64,000 nt of DNA, taken from the NCBI GenBank assembly GCA_965219515.1, contig OZ244776.1:2604001-2668000 (forward strand). Reading direction: 5' to 3'. The notes under the pieces are model-generated. The model ran no database searches. It was not told where the DNA came from and worked only from the letters and a program-made list of their open reading frames with translations. The DNA comes from Ilyomonas sp965219515. GTDB lineage: Bacteria > Bacteroidota > Bacteroidia > Chitinophagales > Chitinophagaceae. Both the position numbers and the translations under genes were made by a program. This document shows positions 1-8,653 of this stretch, piece by piece; the stretch's first letter is position 1; each line of letters opens with the position of its first letter.

Positions 1-196
1 CCGGCGTATAATGACTGTAATTTTCGGCAATGGCTTTTACGGCGGAATCTTTAATGTGTTGCGGCGTATCAAAATCAGGTTCGCCAAGACTTAAATCAAT
101 CACATCAATGCCTTTGGCGCGAAGCTCGCGGCCCAGCTTTGCCATCTTTAATGTTTCGGGTTCGGCAAAGCGGTTTAATAAAGAAGATAATTGCAT
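1..196 (-). CDS. Class I/II PLP-dependent aminotransferase (aspartate aminotransferase-like), N-terminal part only
   Basis: The reverse strand encodes a protein starting at 196 and running off the left edge after about 65 codons. Its N-terminus (MQLSSLLNRFAEPETLKMAK) is followed by a stretch ending in DLSLGEPDFDTP and then QHIKDSAVKAIAENYSHYTP. The G-E-P-D-F-D-T-P motif followed by a helix and a Y-T-P segment is characteristic of fold-type I aspartate aminotransferases, which transfer amino groups between aspartate or related amino acids and 2-oxoglutarate in the cytoplasm. The catalytic lysine lies outside the window, so substrate specificity cannot be judged. Confidence 0.85.
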   Translation of the reverse strand, partial: MQLSSLLNRFAEPETLKMAKLGRELRAKGIDVIDLSLGEPDFDTPQHIKDSAVKAIAENYSHYTP

Positions 197-221
197 AAAT
201 GAGGAATAAAAATTAGTGGCG

Positions 222-229
222 CGAAGGTA
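222..229 (-). promoter_or_regulatory. Possible -7 element for the aminotransferase gene
   Basis: On the minus strand this reads TACCTTCG, one base from the Bacteroidota -7 consensus TAnnTTTG, about 25 bases before the start codon. No clear -33 TTG is seen at the expected distance, so the call is weak. Confidence 0.3.
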
Positions 230-400
230 GGGAGTGATTCACTATGATTGATATTGCCTTGTTTTCCCAAAAAAGATAAGCATATAAAAAGAGCATAATA
301 TTCCATCAGCTTAATTGAATTTCAACCGTTGAAGAGTGCGATGTCGTTAAAGACAATACACAGAAGTTTCAAAAACCGGTTAAAAAAATAATTTATTTAC

Positions 401-1840
401 CTAAAAACTAAACTTCCCGATCACCGGCGTAAACCGGATACTCAGATAAGTCCAGTAGGGCGTTTTTGAATATTTATCAGCATCGGCAGCCGTGCTGATT
501 TTATTTCTTACCTCAACAAGCGATTGGGAAACCGCAGCGAGCGAAAAACCATATTCAAAATCTGTAAACGAATTAATTTTATAACCTAACCGCAGATCAC
601 TCTCAAAACCAAGATATTTTTTGTTGCCCGAAACAGTTGTAAAAGCCTTGTTTGTTTGCTTATAAAACAAATGATTTTGTAACCGGGCGGTGATCTTATT
701 TTTTTGAAATTGAAAAAACAAATATGGGTTTATCAAACCACTCATTTTTATGTCGGCCGGAAAGGTGGTAAAAAAATCAAGTGTACCGTTAAAGCTATGC
801 GCTACGCCATAAAGCGGCACAAAATTGTTATCATTTGCATTGGCTGAATCCTGACCGCTCAGCAATTCCATACCGAGACGCGCATTGAATGTTTTGACTG
901 AATACTTAATTTCAGGCTGAACATAAAAAGCCGATAAGTTTTTTCCCGACGAATCTTTGCCATACTGGTAATAGCCGCTTATGGTAGCATACCAATTTTC
1001 AGACTGATATTCAAGCCTGCCGCCACTGGTAAAACGCTGAAAAGCGGTATTAGACCTCGTTGCGCTCTGATAGCCGTCCATCGCATTGATGGTTGTTACA
1101 ACGAATGTTTTTCCAACTTTATAATTCAGATAATGAACCACAAGATCCTTATAGTTTTTAAAACCATTGGGTTGGTAGTTGCTGCCAAAATTGTTTTCGG
1201 CCGACTGGTTATAAGCGCCGGCTAATTCCGTTGTAAAGTTTTTATTGTTGTTATAAATAAACCGGATGGCGTCGTGCGAAGCGCCCGTTAAACGCCAGTC
1301 GTTTTCTGCAAACAAACGCTGATTGTCGTAAACAATCCGCTGACGCCCGATGCGCACCGACCATTTATCGTTAAAATGTGGCTCGGCATACAGTTCAAAA
1401 AAATAAACCGGAAATGTAGAAGCCGAACTGGCCGTTACCGAAGAGGTTGTGCCCTGCCCTTCCCGCGGGTCTTGCTGCCCCCAAACGCGCGCATCCTGAA
1501 GCGAAGCATACAAATCAAACCGCTTTCTTTTATAACTGATATTCAGCCGCGAGCGTTGGTTGATAAAGAATGCCGCCGTAGTATCTTTTAATGCTATATT
1601 CCTGTAACCATGCCGTAGTTCGGCACGCACGCGAACATCCGTGGAAATGGTTAACAGATTTTCCGGCTTTGCTGCCTGCTGATATGTTGCGGTATCTGTC
1701 TTGGCTGCATCTTGCAACTTTGCCAAAGGCGTTTGACCGCCCGAAGTAGTCTTTGCCGCCGAAGTATCTGTTTGGGCATATAAAAAAGAAGAAAGCAATA
1801 GCAAAAAAATAAGAGATACTGGTTTGGTAAATCTCTTCAT
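401..1840 (-). CDS. Alginate-export-type outer membrane beta-barrel porin
   Basis: A 479-residue secreted protein with a cleavable signal peptide (MKRFTKPVSLIFLLLLSSFL then YAQ). A Ser/Thr-rich linker of about 45 residues is followed by repeated amphipathic strands rich in aromatic residues, ending in ...TPVIGKFSF with a C-terminal phenylalanine as in outer-membrane barrels. The motifs near residues 75-180 (RAELRHGYRN, NQRSRLNISYKRKRFDLYAS, VRIGRQRIVYDNQRLFAENDWR) fit the alginate export / AlgE-like porin family. In Bacteroidota such porins occur in many settings and the transported solute is unknown. It lies 67 bases downstream of an Rrf2 regulator on the same strand, with a dyad in the gap, so it is probably controlled by that regulator. 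Confidence 0.7.
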   Translation of the reverse strand: MKRFTKPVSLIFLLLLSSFLYAQTDTSAAKTTSGGQTPLAKLQDAAKTDTATYQQAAKPENLLTISTDVRVRAELRHGYRNIALKDTTAAFFINQRSRLNISYKRKRFDLYASLQDARVWGQQDPREGQGTTSSVTASSASTFPVYFFELYAEPHFNDKWSVRIGRQRIVYDNQRLFAENDWRLTGASHDAIRFIYNNNKNFTTELAGAYNQSAENNFGSNYQPNGFKNYKDLVVHYLNYKVGKTFVVTTINAMDGYQSATRSNTAFQRFTSGGRLEYQSENWYATISGYYQYGKDSSGKNLSAFYVQPEIKYSVKTFNARLGMELLSGQDSANANDNNFVPLYGVAHSFNGTLDFFTTFPADIKMSGLINPYLFFQFQKNKITARLQNHLFYKQTNKAFTTVSGNKKYLGFESDLRLGYKINSFTDFEYGFSLAAVSQSLVEVRNKISTAADADKYSKTPYWTYLSIRFTPVIGKFSF

Positions 1841-1872
1841 AAAATGGTTGATTTTTTACAAATCTATAAAAT

Positions 1873-1887
1873 CTACTGGATTAGTAG
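1873..1887. promoter_or_regulatory. Inverted repeat between rrf2-type gene and porin gene, candidate operator
   Basis: The sequence CTACT-GGATT-AGTAG is a perfect 5-bp inverted repeat with a 5-bp spacer. It sits in the 67-bp gap between the Rrf2 regulator and the porin gene, about 33 bases before the porin start. Rrf2 regulators bind AT-rich dyads of about this size, so the neighbouring regulator may bind here. The dyad is seen directly; its use is inference. Confidence 0.4.
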
Positions 1888-1907
1888 GAATTATGTTTAA
1901 ATCAAAA

Positions 1908-2384
1908 TCAAATAATTTTTTTTGTCATATTTTTCTTTTGCGTCTTTTCAATCTGTTCTTTCAGCATGCTTTCTTTTTGAAGAATGCTGCTTAACGTTGC
2001 ATTTTTCAGCATGTTCACCGTTTCGTTTCTTACATTGGCAAATACATCGCGAATGCCGCACCAGGCTTCGTTTTCGCATTCGCTGCAACGCTCATAATAT
2101 TTGTGTGCCACACAGGGAAGCAGCGCAATGGCACCTTCAAACAGGCGAACTACATCAGCAATATTAATTTCCCCGGGGTTTTTCAACAAATAATATCCGC
2201 CCGCTTTTCCTTTGCGGCTGCCAAGCATACCGGCATTGCGGAGATCGAGAAGAATGGCTTCTAAAAATTTACGGGGAATGTGTTCGCTTTCTGCAATTTT
2301 GCTTATCTGCACAGGCTCATTGCTATGTTCGCGGGCAAGATAAACAAGGGCATTTATGGCATATTTTGTTTTCTTTGAAAGCAT
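1908..2384 (-). CDS. Rrf2 family transcriptional regulator, probable Fe-S or redox sensor
   Basis: A 158-residue protein with the typical Rrf2 start (MLSKKTKYAINALVYLA), a winged helix containing the RKFLEAILLDLRNAGML recognition region, and the G-x-x-G-G-Y-x-L wing at about residues 59-66. Four cysteines at 91, 100, 103 and 109 lie in the segment that ligates an Fe-S cluster in IscR, NsrR and RsrR, although the spacing differs from IscR. It may therefore sense iron-sulfur status, nitric oxide or redox state. The C-terminal tail is lysine-rich. It precedes the porin gene on the same strand and diverges from xerD. Family assignment is firm; ligand and targets are inference. Confidence 0.88.
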   Translation of the reverse strand: MLSKKTKYAINALVYLAREHSNEPVQISKIAESEHIPRKFLEAILLDLRNAGMLGSRKGKAGGYYLLKNPGEINIADVVRLFEGAIALLPCVAHKYYERCSECENEAWCGIRDVFANVRNETVNMLKNATLSSILQKESMLKEQIEKTQKKNMTKKII

Positions 2385-2498
2385 CTAAGCAAAAATAGCA
2401 TGTAAGTAATAAGTAAAAAGTAAAAATTGCAAAAAGCAGAAAGCAGAAATACAAAATAAACCTCTTCTCAATTTTGAATTTTTACTTTTGAATTTTGA

Positions 2499-3404
2499 AT
2501 GATGTGGGAAGCATATAAAAAAGGATTTAAAGGGTATTTGCAACTTGAAAAATCGCTTAGCGATAATTCGGTGGAAGCGTATATCAGAGATATTAATAAG
2601 CTGACCGATTTTTTGCAGACAACCAACAATTTGCAAAATCCCGGTTCGGTTACGTTGAGAGATCTGCAGCATTTTGTGAAATGGATTTCAGAACTTGGCA
2701 TCTCTCCTTCTTCGCAGGCCCGAATTATTTCCGGCATTCGCAGTTTTTATAAGTATTGTGTTAGCGAAAACATTGTACCTGCCGATCCTTCGGCTTTGCT
2801 GGAAGCCCCGAAATTAAAGCGGTCGTTACCCGATATTTTAAGCTTTGATGAAATAGAAAAAATAATTGGCGCCATTGATGTAAGCAAGTCCGATGGCGCC
2901 CGTAACAAAGCTATGCTCGAAGTGATGTACAGTTGCGGACTGCGTGTGAGCGAGTTGATTAATCTGCGCAAAAGCCGGCTTTATCTTGATGTTGGTTTTA
3001 TCAGAGTAATTGGTAAAGGCGATAAAGAACGACTGGTTCCGATAGGCGGCGATGCCATCAGATACGTTACAATTTACTGGAATGAAGTTCGCGTGCATCA
3101 AAAAATAGCCAGAGATTTTGAAGACATTGTATTTATCAATCGCCTTGGCAAATCGTTATCCCGCGTAATGGTATTTATGATTATTAAAGACCTGGCGAAA
3201 AAAGCAGGCATTACAAAGATTGTTTCACCGCACACTTTTCGCCATTCTTTCGCCACACATCTGATAGAAGGCGGCGCCAACCTTCGCGCCGTGCAGGAAA
3301 TGCTGGGCCACGAAAGCATTACCACCACCGAAATATATACGCATTTAGACAAAGATTTTTTGCGAAGTACGTTGCAGTTATATCATCCGGCGTTTCAAAG
3401 CTGA
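2499..3404 (+). CDS. xerD: Site-specific tyrosine recombinase XerD/XerC
   Basis: A 301-residue tyrosine recombinase of housekeeping Xer length. The N-terminal core-binding SAM-like domain (about 5-90) is followed by the catalytic domain with the full set of active-site residues: R149 (CGLRVSEL), K173 (GKGDKER), H245 and R248 (SPHTFRHSFATH), H271 (MLGHESI) and nucleophile Y280 (EIYTHL). Xer recombinases resolve chromosome dimers at dif during division. It is a single gene divergent from the Rrf2 regulator, without the cluster of cargo genes expected for an element integrase. The start could be either of the two adjacent ATG codons at 2499 and 2502. Confidence 0.9.
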   Translation: MMWEAYKKGFKGYLQLEKSLSDNSVEAYIRDINKLTDFLQTTNNLQNPGSVTLRDLQHFVKWISELGISPSSQARIISGIRSFYKYCVSENIVPADPSALLEAPKLKRSLPDILSFDEIEKIIGAIDVSKSDGARNKAMLEVMYSCGLRVSELINLRKSRLYLDVGFIRVIGKGDKERLVPIGGDAIRYVTIYWNEVRVHQKIARDFEDIVFINRLGKSLSRVMVFMIIKDLAKKAGITKIVSPHTFRHSFATHLIEGGANLRAVQEMLGHESITTTEIYTHLDKDFLRSTLQLYHPAFQS

Positions 3405-3439
3405 TGCCATAGAAGGTTATCGCGGGTCAAAAAAAATAA

Positions 3440-4296
3440 ATCACAGAAAAACATTTGACCGCAATAAGAGTCGCCGTGCAAAATAAAAAGCAGGAAGCAA
3501 CGGTGATTCATTTACCGAAAAAGAAAAATTATGCCTGGCTGATAACGGCTTCTGTTGTTGCTGTTGTAAGTGTAAGCATCATTTTTAACACGAAATCCGA
3601 AGATAAAATCATCGCGTGATTAGCAAATGATGAAATAAAAAAAGATACCGCCGTTACCGAAGCGCGGTATATAAAATGCAGTCATTGCATGATTCATTCA
3701 CCGCCCGGTTACCTGAACATCCATCATTAAAAAGAAAAAATACAATGGTTGGTAAAAATAAGATAGGAAGCAGGCAAGCCATGTTACAGTCAAAGAACCG
3801 AATTTCTGTTATTCCGTTGCAAAGCGATACTTCTGCCCATACCGACAAATAAAAAACAGCAAACAGGCAATCGCCTTTTTTAACAAGAATAACAGATTTA
3901 TTAGCTGATAATTATACGATGGAAAATATGGTAACCGGCTATGCATCGCGCTTCGTTTCATTATCTCCCGAACATACGCTGACAACAAATAACGATATGC
4001 CTTTTGGTTTATCTAAAATTAAAGTGATAAACATCGGCAGACAGAATAAAAAAATAACTGATACCTCGGTCATCAAGCCCGAAGGCGGATGGCAATGGTT
4101 TCAGACTTATTTGTTTGATAAGCTTGGCAAAAAAGATACAACCACTTTTGCAGATACCGCCCAACTGACCGGTAATATTGAATTTGAATTTTCATTTGAT
4201 AAAACAGGATCAACACACAACATCACACTGCTTCATGCACCGGATTCTGTTATGGCAAGCCATGCCGTAAATGCCATACAGGAAAGCCCGAAATGA
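3440..4296 (+). pseudogene. Decayed anti-sigma-like inner membrane protein with TonB C-terminal-type domain
   Basis: Three pieces in two frames can be joined. Frame 2 from 3440 encodes a basic segment, then a transmembrane helix (YAWLITASVVAVVSVSIIF), then an in-frame TGA near 3617 and further coding-like sequence up to about 3727. From 3745 coding-like sequence continues in frame 1, passes an in-frame TAA at about 3850, and reads through to 4296, where the segment PEGGWQWFQTYL plus a beta-strand/helix pattern resembles the TonB C-terminal domain found at the end of Chitinophagaceae anti-sigma-like proteins. At least two stops and one frame change argue that it is dead. The N-terminal domain and the usual middle domain are missing. 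The open piece 3919-4296 might still be translated. Parent family is inference from layout and short motifs. Confidence 0.55.
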
Positions 4297-4451
4297 ATAA
4301 GCAGCGACAGGAAAGAGAAAAGATTGCGCATAAAATATTAAAGGAGTTTTTTCAGCAGCACAATGTATTTCGTGTAACATTTTTTACACATAATAATTTC
4401 ATAAATCAGCCCTTTCATCCTGTTTAACTACCTTTTATACATCAAATTTGT

Positions 4452-6167
4452 ATGTCTAATTCTTTTTTACACATGAAGTTTTCTTTTGCCTTTATTCCTT
4501 TTCTTCTTGTTAGCCATTTTGCTGTGCTTGCGCAGCAAACAGACCTGAAAGGCTGGCAATACCTCGACCCGAAAACAGATGGCTATAACGGCATCAGCCT
4601 TACGCAGACGTACCGTTTTTTACAGGGAAAAAAACCAAAGGAAACCATTGTTGCCGTCATTGATTCGGGCGTAGATACCACGCATGAAGACCTTAAAAAT
4701 ATTTTGTGGCGCAACCCGAAGGAGATTGCAGGCAATGGCATTGACGACGACCATAACGGTTATGTGGATGATGTATATGGATGGAATTTTCTCGGCAATA
4801 AAAACGGAGATAATCTTACCAAAGACATTGATGAAAGAACGCGCGTTTATTATGATTTTAAAGATCGCTTTGCCGATAAAAACATAGATACCACTACGCT
4901 TAGCCAGTTTGAAAAAGAAGAATATAAAACCTGGCTGAAAGCCGCGCAGGCTATGCAACCCAGCAGCCAGGACCAGATGGAGCTAAGCATGATAGAAATG
5001 GCGATGAAGGTGCTGAAAAAGAATGATGCCGTTTTGCAGAAAGAAACCGGTGAAACCGAATTTACGGCGTCTGATCTGGAGAAAATAACGCCCGCTACAA
5101 ATGAAGGCAAACAGGCAAAACTGGCTTATCTTACTTTTATAAAGCTGGTGAATGTGGACGACGATATGAAAAATACCACGCTGTTGAAAGAGATTCAAAA
5201 CGAATTGGACAGTAAAAAGCAAACCGTTAACGCGCTTACCACCACGCCGCCGCGCTACCGCGATTCTATCATAAAAGACGATTACTACGATATCAACGAC
5301 CGGTATTACGGAAACCCCGATGTAATGGGCGGCGCGCCCATGCACGGCACGCATGTTACTGGCATCATTGCTGCGCAGCGCGATAATAATCTTGGCGTGC
5401 AGGGCGTGGCAGATGATGTGAAAGTGATGATGATACGCGCCGTTCCGGAAGGCGATGAGTACGATAAAGATATTGCGCTGGCTATTAAATATGCCGTGGA
5501 TAACGGCGCTAAAGTGATTAACATGAGTTTTGGCAAAGGCTATTCGCCGGAGAAAAAATGGGTTGATGAAGCCGTGCATTATGCCGAAGCCAAAGATGTT
5601 TTAATTGTTCATGCCGCAGGCAACGAAGCGGAAGATGTAGATACAACAGACAATTACCCCAATCCTAACCTGATTGAATTTAAAACTACCGCATCTAATT
5701 TTATAACCGTTGGCGCCAGCAGCGATACGCACATTGGCAACGGCGAGCTGATTGCATCGTTCAGCAATTACGGACCGAAAGATGTGGATGTATTTGCGCC
5801 AGGCACCAAAATATATTCCACGCTACCCGGTGGTGGTGATTACGGCTTTCTGCAGGGCACCAGCATGGCATCGCCGGTGGTGGCAGGCGTGGCTGCGCTC
5901 ATTCGCTCTTATTATCCCGGCTTGTCTGCCCAACAGGTGAAATATGCCATTGAAAAATCGGCTTCGCAGGCGCCGGATTCGGTAAAAATCACCGTTCCGG
6001 GTTCTAATGGCAGTTTATGCTCGATGAGCAACCTATGCAGCAGTGGCGGTTTTTTAAATGCGTATGCTGCCATTCAATTAGCGGCTACGTTAAAACCGGA
6101 AGCCCGCAAAAAAGATAAAACAGAAATACCCGAAATCATTTTTGAGAATGCGCCGGGCAAGCAATAA
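4452..6167 (+). CDS. Secreted S8 family serine peptidase (subtilase) with large insert
   Basis: A 571-residue secreted subtilase that would hydrolyse proteins in the periplasm or outside the cell. The catalytic triad is complete: D71 (AVIDSGVD), H298 (MHGTHVTG) and S471 (GTSMASPVVAG), with oxyanion-hole N391 (AAGNE). The signal peptide begins at the second ATG (4473, MKFSFAFIPFLLV then SHFAVLAQQ), which may be the true start. Asp and His are separated by about 227 residues instead of the roughly 30-60 usual in subtilisins; the insert (about 95-290) is charged and partly helical and includes a DDDHNGYVDD segment. There is no type-9 sorting domain at the C-terminus, so surface export by that route is not indicated. 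Confidence 0.92.
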   Translation: MSNSFLHMKFSFAFIPFLLVSHFAVLAQQTDLKGWQYLDPKTDGYNGISLTQTYRFLQGKKPKETIVAVIDSGVDTTHEDLKNILWRNPKEIAGNGIDDDHNGYVDDVYGWNFLGNKNGDNLTKDIDERTRVYYDFKDRFADKNIDTTTLSQFEKEEYKTWLKAAQAMQPSSQDQMELSMIEMAMKVLKKNDAVLQKETGETEFTASDLEKITPATNEGKQAKLAYLTFIKLVNVDDDMKNTTLLKEIQNELDSKKQTVNALTTTPPRYRDSIIKDDYYDINDRYYGNPDVMGGAPMHGTHVTGIIAAQRDNNLGVQGVADDVKVMMIRAVPEGDEYDKDIALAIKYAVDNGAKVINMSFGKGYSPEKKWVDEAVHYAEAKDVLIVHAAGNEAEDVDTTDNYPNPNLIEFKTTASNFITVGASSDTHIGNGELIASFSNYGPKDVDVFAPGTKIYSTLPGGGDYGFLQGTSMASPVVAGVAALIRSYYPGLSAQQVKYAIEKSASQAPDSVKITVPGSNGSLCSMSNLCSSGGFLNAYAAIQLAATLKPEARKKDKTEIPEIIFENAPGKQ

Positions 6168-6304
6168 TTATTTAGATTCAATCATTTACGATGAAACATG
6201 AAATGCGAGAGGCGAAAATTTCAGATCCTTCGTTTCGGTTCTTATGAAATAATAAGGCACATTAAGATAAACATAGAAATCAGTTAATGACAGACATATA
6301 AAAA

Positions 6305-6334
6305 AAGCGGCAGACTTTACAAAGTCTGCCGCTT
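6305..6334 (-). terminator. Rho-independent terminator of the DUF2911 gene
   Basis: Two 14-bp arms (AAGCGGCAGACTTT and its complement) flank a 2-base centre, and on the minus strand are followed by a run of T. It lies 22 bases past the stop of the 6357 gene, between convergent genes, and could also stop transcription from the subtilase. Confidence 0.8.
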
Positions 6335-6356
6335 CTATTTAGAAATGAATCTGATT

Positions 6357-6911
6357 TTATTTTACGTTAAACGCCACATCCATATTTCCCCATAAAAGTT
6401 GCACTTTGCCGTCGCTGCCTAACATGTATTTCAAACGCTCGTTGTAAGAATCGCCTTTCATTTGCATCGCTTTTACCTGCAAGGCATCCTGCGCCATGTT
6501 TTCCTTATAGCTGTAAGCGCCCCAGGTATTCCATGTTCTATTGAATATGAATGTCCATTCGTTGCCATGTTTTTTTGTAAACAAAGCGTATCTGCCGGCA
6601 GGCAGCTTTTTACCTTCTATCATAACGTCCTTGTTTACTTCAAACGTTGTGGCTTCATTGGCACCGGCGCGCCAGATAGAATCTTCGTGCGGCTCCAATT
6701 GCTGACCGATAGTTCGCCCCTTGATAGCCGGACTGCCATACGTCATGGTAATGACAGTACCGTTTGATGTAGTAGTTACAATGCTGTCGCGGGGGCTGGC
6801 AATTGCAGGTCTTTTTGCAGTATCGCTGATGTTAGGCGTTGGCTGCGCTGCTGCTTTCAAAGCAATAAGAAGAGCAAAACACAACATTGTGTTCATTATC
6901 ATTTTTTTCAT
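6357..6911 (-). CDS. DUF2911 domain-containing secreted protein
   Basis: A 184-residue protein if it starts at the ATG at 6911, which gives a clean signal peptide (MKKMIMNTMLCFALLIALKA then AAQ). The upstream extension to 7013 crosses a terminator hairpin and is not credible. Conserved DUF2911 features follow: SPRDS...ITMTYGSPAIKGRTI, WRAGANEATTFEVNKDV, LPAGRYALFT, and WTFIFNRTWNTWGAY. DUF2911 proteins are common in Bacteroidota envelopes and have no established function. The gene stands alone, with terminators on both sides. Confidence 0.85.
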   Translation of the reverse strand: MKKMIMNTMLCFALLIALKAAAQPTPNISDTAKRPAIASPRDSIVTTTSNGTVITMTYGSPAIKGRTIGQQLEPHEDSIWRAGANEATTFEVNKDVMIEGKKLPAGRYALFTKKHGNEWTFIFNRTWNTWGAYSYKENMAQDALQVKAMQMKGDSYNERLKYMLGSDGKVQLLWGNMDVAFNVK

Positions 6912-6978
6912 AAAAGTGTAATTTTTTTGCAAGTTTAAAGCATTGTGGGTAATAACGCATTTAGCAAAATGATAAAAA

Positions 6979-7007
6979 AAACAGCCGGTTGCAATAACCG
7001 GCTGTTT
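6979..7007 (-). terminator. Rho-independent terminator of the small coiled-coil gene
   Basis: A perfect 12-bp stem (AAACAGCCGGTT and its complement) with a 5-base loop, followed on the minus strand by a T-run. It lies 22 bases past the stop of the 7029 gene. Confidence 0.85.
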
Positions 7008-7028
7008 AATCACTGTTGATTATAGCTT

Positions 7029-7307
7029 TTATGAAGCTGTTTCTTCAATAGTATCAAGATTGTATTTTTTTACAAACTCATCTCTGTGCGCCTGCAATTT
7101 TTCCATCAGTTGCGTTACCGTTTCAACGGTTGCATCAGCATGTTCATGTACATCGGGCAGTTCCTGATCTAATAAAGCAACATTTGCATTCATATTATCG
7201 GCTTCTATCTGTGTTACTTTTTTCAATACGGATGTCTGGCTGTTTTTTAAATCTTCCAGTTCGCGAAGCATTTTATCCATTGCTTCCATTTTCGCTCTGT
7301 TATCCAT
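7029..7307 (-). CDS. Small hypothetical coiled-coil protein
   Basis: A 92-residue acidic protein without signal peptide or membrane segment. Heptad-like spacing of Leu, Met and Val in residues 5-40 (MEAMDKMLRELEDLKNSQ) and 58-85 predicts two helices that could pair as a coiled coil, suggesting a cytoplasmic oligomer or partner protein. A strong terminator directly downstream supports a real, separately transcribed gene. I do not recognise a family. Confidence 0.6.
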   Translation of the reverse strand: MDNRAKMEAMDKMLRELEDLKNSQTSVLKKVTQIEADNMNANVALLDQELPDVHEHADATVETVTQLMEKLQAHRDEFVKKYNLDTIEETAS

Positions 7308-7616
7308 AAAATAATATTTTTGTTTTCAAAATTTTAAGTTGTAAAAACCTTGCCGGAAAAGGGTGATTCAGCCATCTTTTAACATTCTATGTAAAACTGC
7401 AATTGCAAAAAGTATGGTTTTGCGTCAGTGTAAAATTTGCGATGCGAGAGATGAGAATTTCACATTCGCCATTTTCCTTCTTATTTAGATAACAGGCGCA
7501 ATTGAAATAATAAAAAAACTGAGCTATCAAAACAATAGCAGTACCGTATTGTAAATGGCAAATCGGTTTTATTTTATTGCGATTGTTTCAACAATAAGAA
7601 ATAATAAAGGCAGATT
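7308..7616. other. Gene-free interval, nothing recognised
   Basis: About 309 bases between two minus-strand genes. It should hold the promoter of the 7029 gene and the 3' end of the 7617 transcript. A short imperfect dyad (ATTGTT-TC-AACAAT near 7583) is the only structure seen, and it lacks a T-run. No RNA gene or further coding sequence is apparent. Confidence 0.5.
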
Positions 7617-8417
7617 TTAAAAATTGATATCGTAGCCAAACAAGCCAACGGCTTCAATAAAACCAATACCGTGCGAAGCCCGGTTGCCCGATGTTTGTTT
7701 TGTATCTGCCAGCGCATCAATATACCTGACATAACCTGTTTTGCCGGTGAGCTCAAGAAAGAAATTCCGGAACGGATAAAAGCGAAGATTGGCTTCTGCA
7801 TCTATGTTATAACCCGCTACATGAAAATTATTGTTCATCCGGCTGCCGCGCCATGTAAAATCGGTGCGCGGTATATTGATGCCCGCTCCGGCTTTCCACA
7901 AATATGTAAGCAATGGTCGTTTGCCCGAATTTGTATTGCGGAGCACGTATTGCCTCACAAAGTTAATATTGAGCCAGTTGGCGCCGTCGGTATGCTCAAA
8001 ATGCAAAAACGTTTCCGGGTTCAGCACACTGTCGCCATTCACAGGCAGCTTATCTATATTGCCCGTTACGTGCACAGTTTGCCCGTCTGTAACAACATAT
8101 TTAGCATGATCGAAATTGATCTCGATGGCTTTTGCATGTTGCTTGTCAAGATAAAAACCAATGCGGTAATTGTATTGCGGAATGCTGATTTCGGTGGGTT
8201 CCTTTATAATGTCGTTCCAGTCTCTTTTGTCGTGCGCTTTGGCACGATGCAAGGTAAAGTTATCGCCATTCCGCATTGTAAAATGAATGTTGCTTCTGGT
8301 GTAGGCTTCCGTATTGTAACCCCATTGCAGGTACATTCCCTTTATCCAGCGGTTGGTTTGTGCATTCGCAATGGTTATCAGTAAAAGTGATGCGAGTAAT
8401 AAATTTGCCTGCTTCAT
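7617..8417 (-). CDS. Predicted secreted outer-membrane beta-barrel protein, unknown function
   Basis: With the ATG at 8417 the product is 266 residues with a signal peptide (MKQANLLLASLLLITIANAQ). The rest alternates hydrophobic and polar residues in short strands (for example YNYRIGFYLDKQHAKAIEIN, NFFLELTGKTGYVRYI) and ends in ...FGYDINF with terminal Phe, as in outer-membrane barrels. No named family was recognised. Many Bacteroidota encode such single small barrels; the cargo is unknown. The upstream extension to 8492 has no ribosome-site support and would bury the signal peptide. Confidence 0.65.
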   Translation of the reverse strand: MKQANLLLASLLLITIANAQTNRWIKGMYLQWGYNTEAYTRSNIHFTMRNGDNFTLHRAKAHDKRDWNDIIKEPTEISIPQYNYRIGFYLDKQHAKAIEINFDHAKYVVTDGQTVHVTGNIDKLPVNGDSVLNPETFLHFEHTDGANWLNINFVRQYVLRNTNSGKRPLLTYLWKAGAGINIPRTDFTWRGSRMNNNFHVAGYNIDAEANLRFYPFRNFFLELTGKTGYVRYIDALADTKQTSGNRASHGIGFIEAVGLFGYDINF

Positions 8418-8653
8418 AAAAAAAGCAAAAGTAAAGTGCAAATGACAATTGCAAAATTTTCTTATGAAACAACTTGCCAGACCGGTTTTCAAATTGCCAT
8501 AAATTACGACTGGTGATATATGAATTTGTAATACCGGCTTACGATTGTTTGTTCCGCCGCTACGAATTTATCTCCTTTTGTTCGGGCAACATTACACTAC
8601 TCAGGCATTAGTTCTTACCTTCCATTTTGGAATAAGTCATAAACAAATTTGCC

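Noticed and set aside
2385..2498. AT-rich repeat-like stretch (TTTTGAATTTTTACTTTTGAA) before xerD
   Set aside because: Low-complexity DNA common between genes in these genomes; no consistent repeat unit or spacer, so not a CRISPR or tandem repeat call.
2499..3404. XerD considered as integrase for the cassette-like element
   Set aside because: It lacks the extra helix region of integron integrases, is of housekeeping length, and lies 54 kb away.
4293..4427. 44-codon frame starting ATGA at the end of the decayed gene
   Set aside because: No family pattern; lies directly behind a pseudogene and lacks support beyond an open frame.
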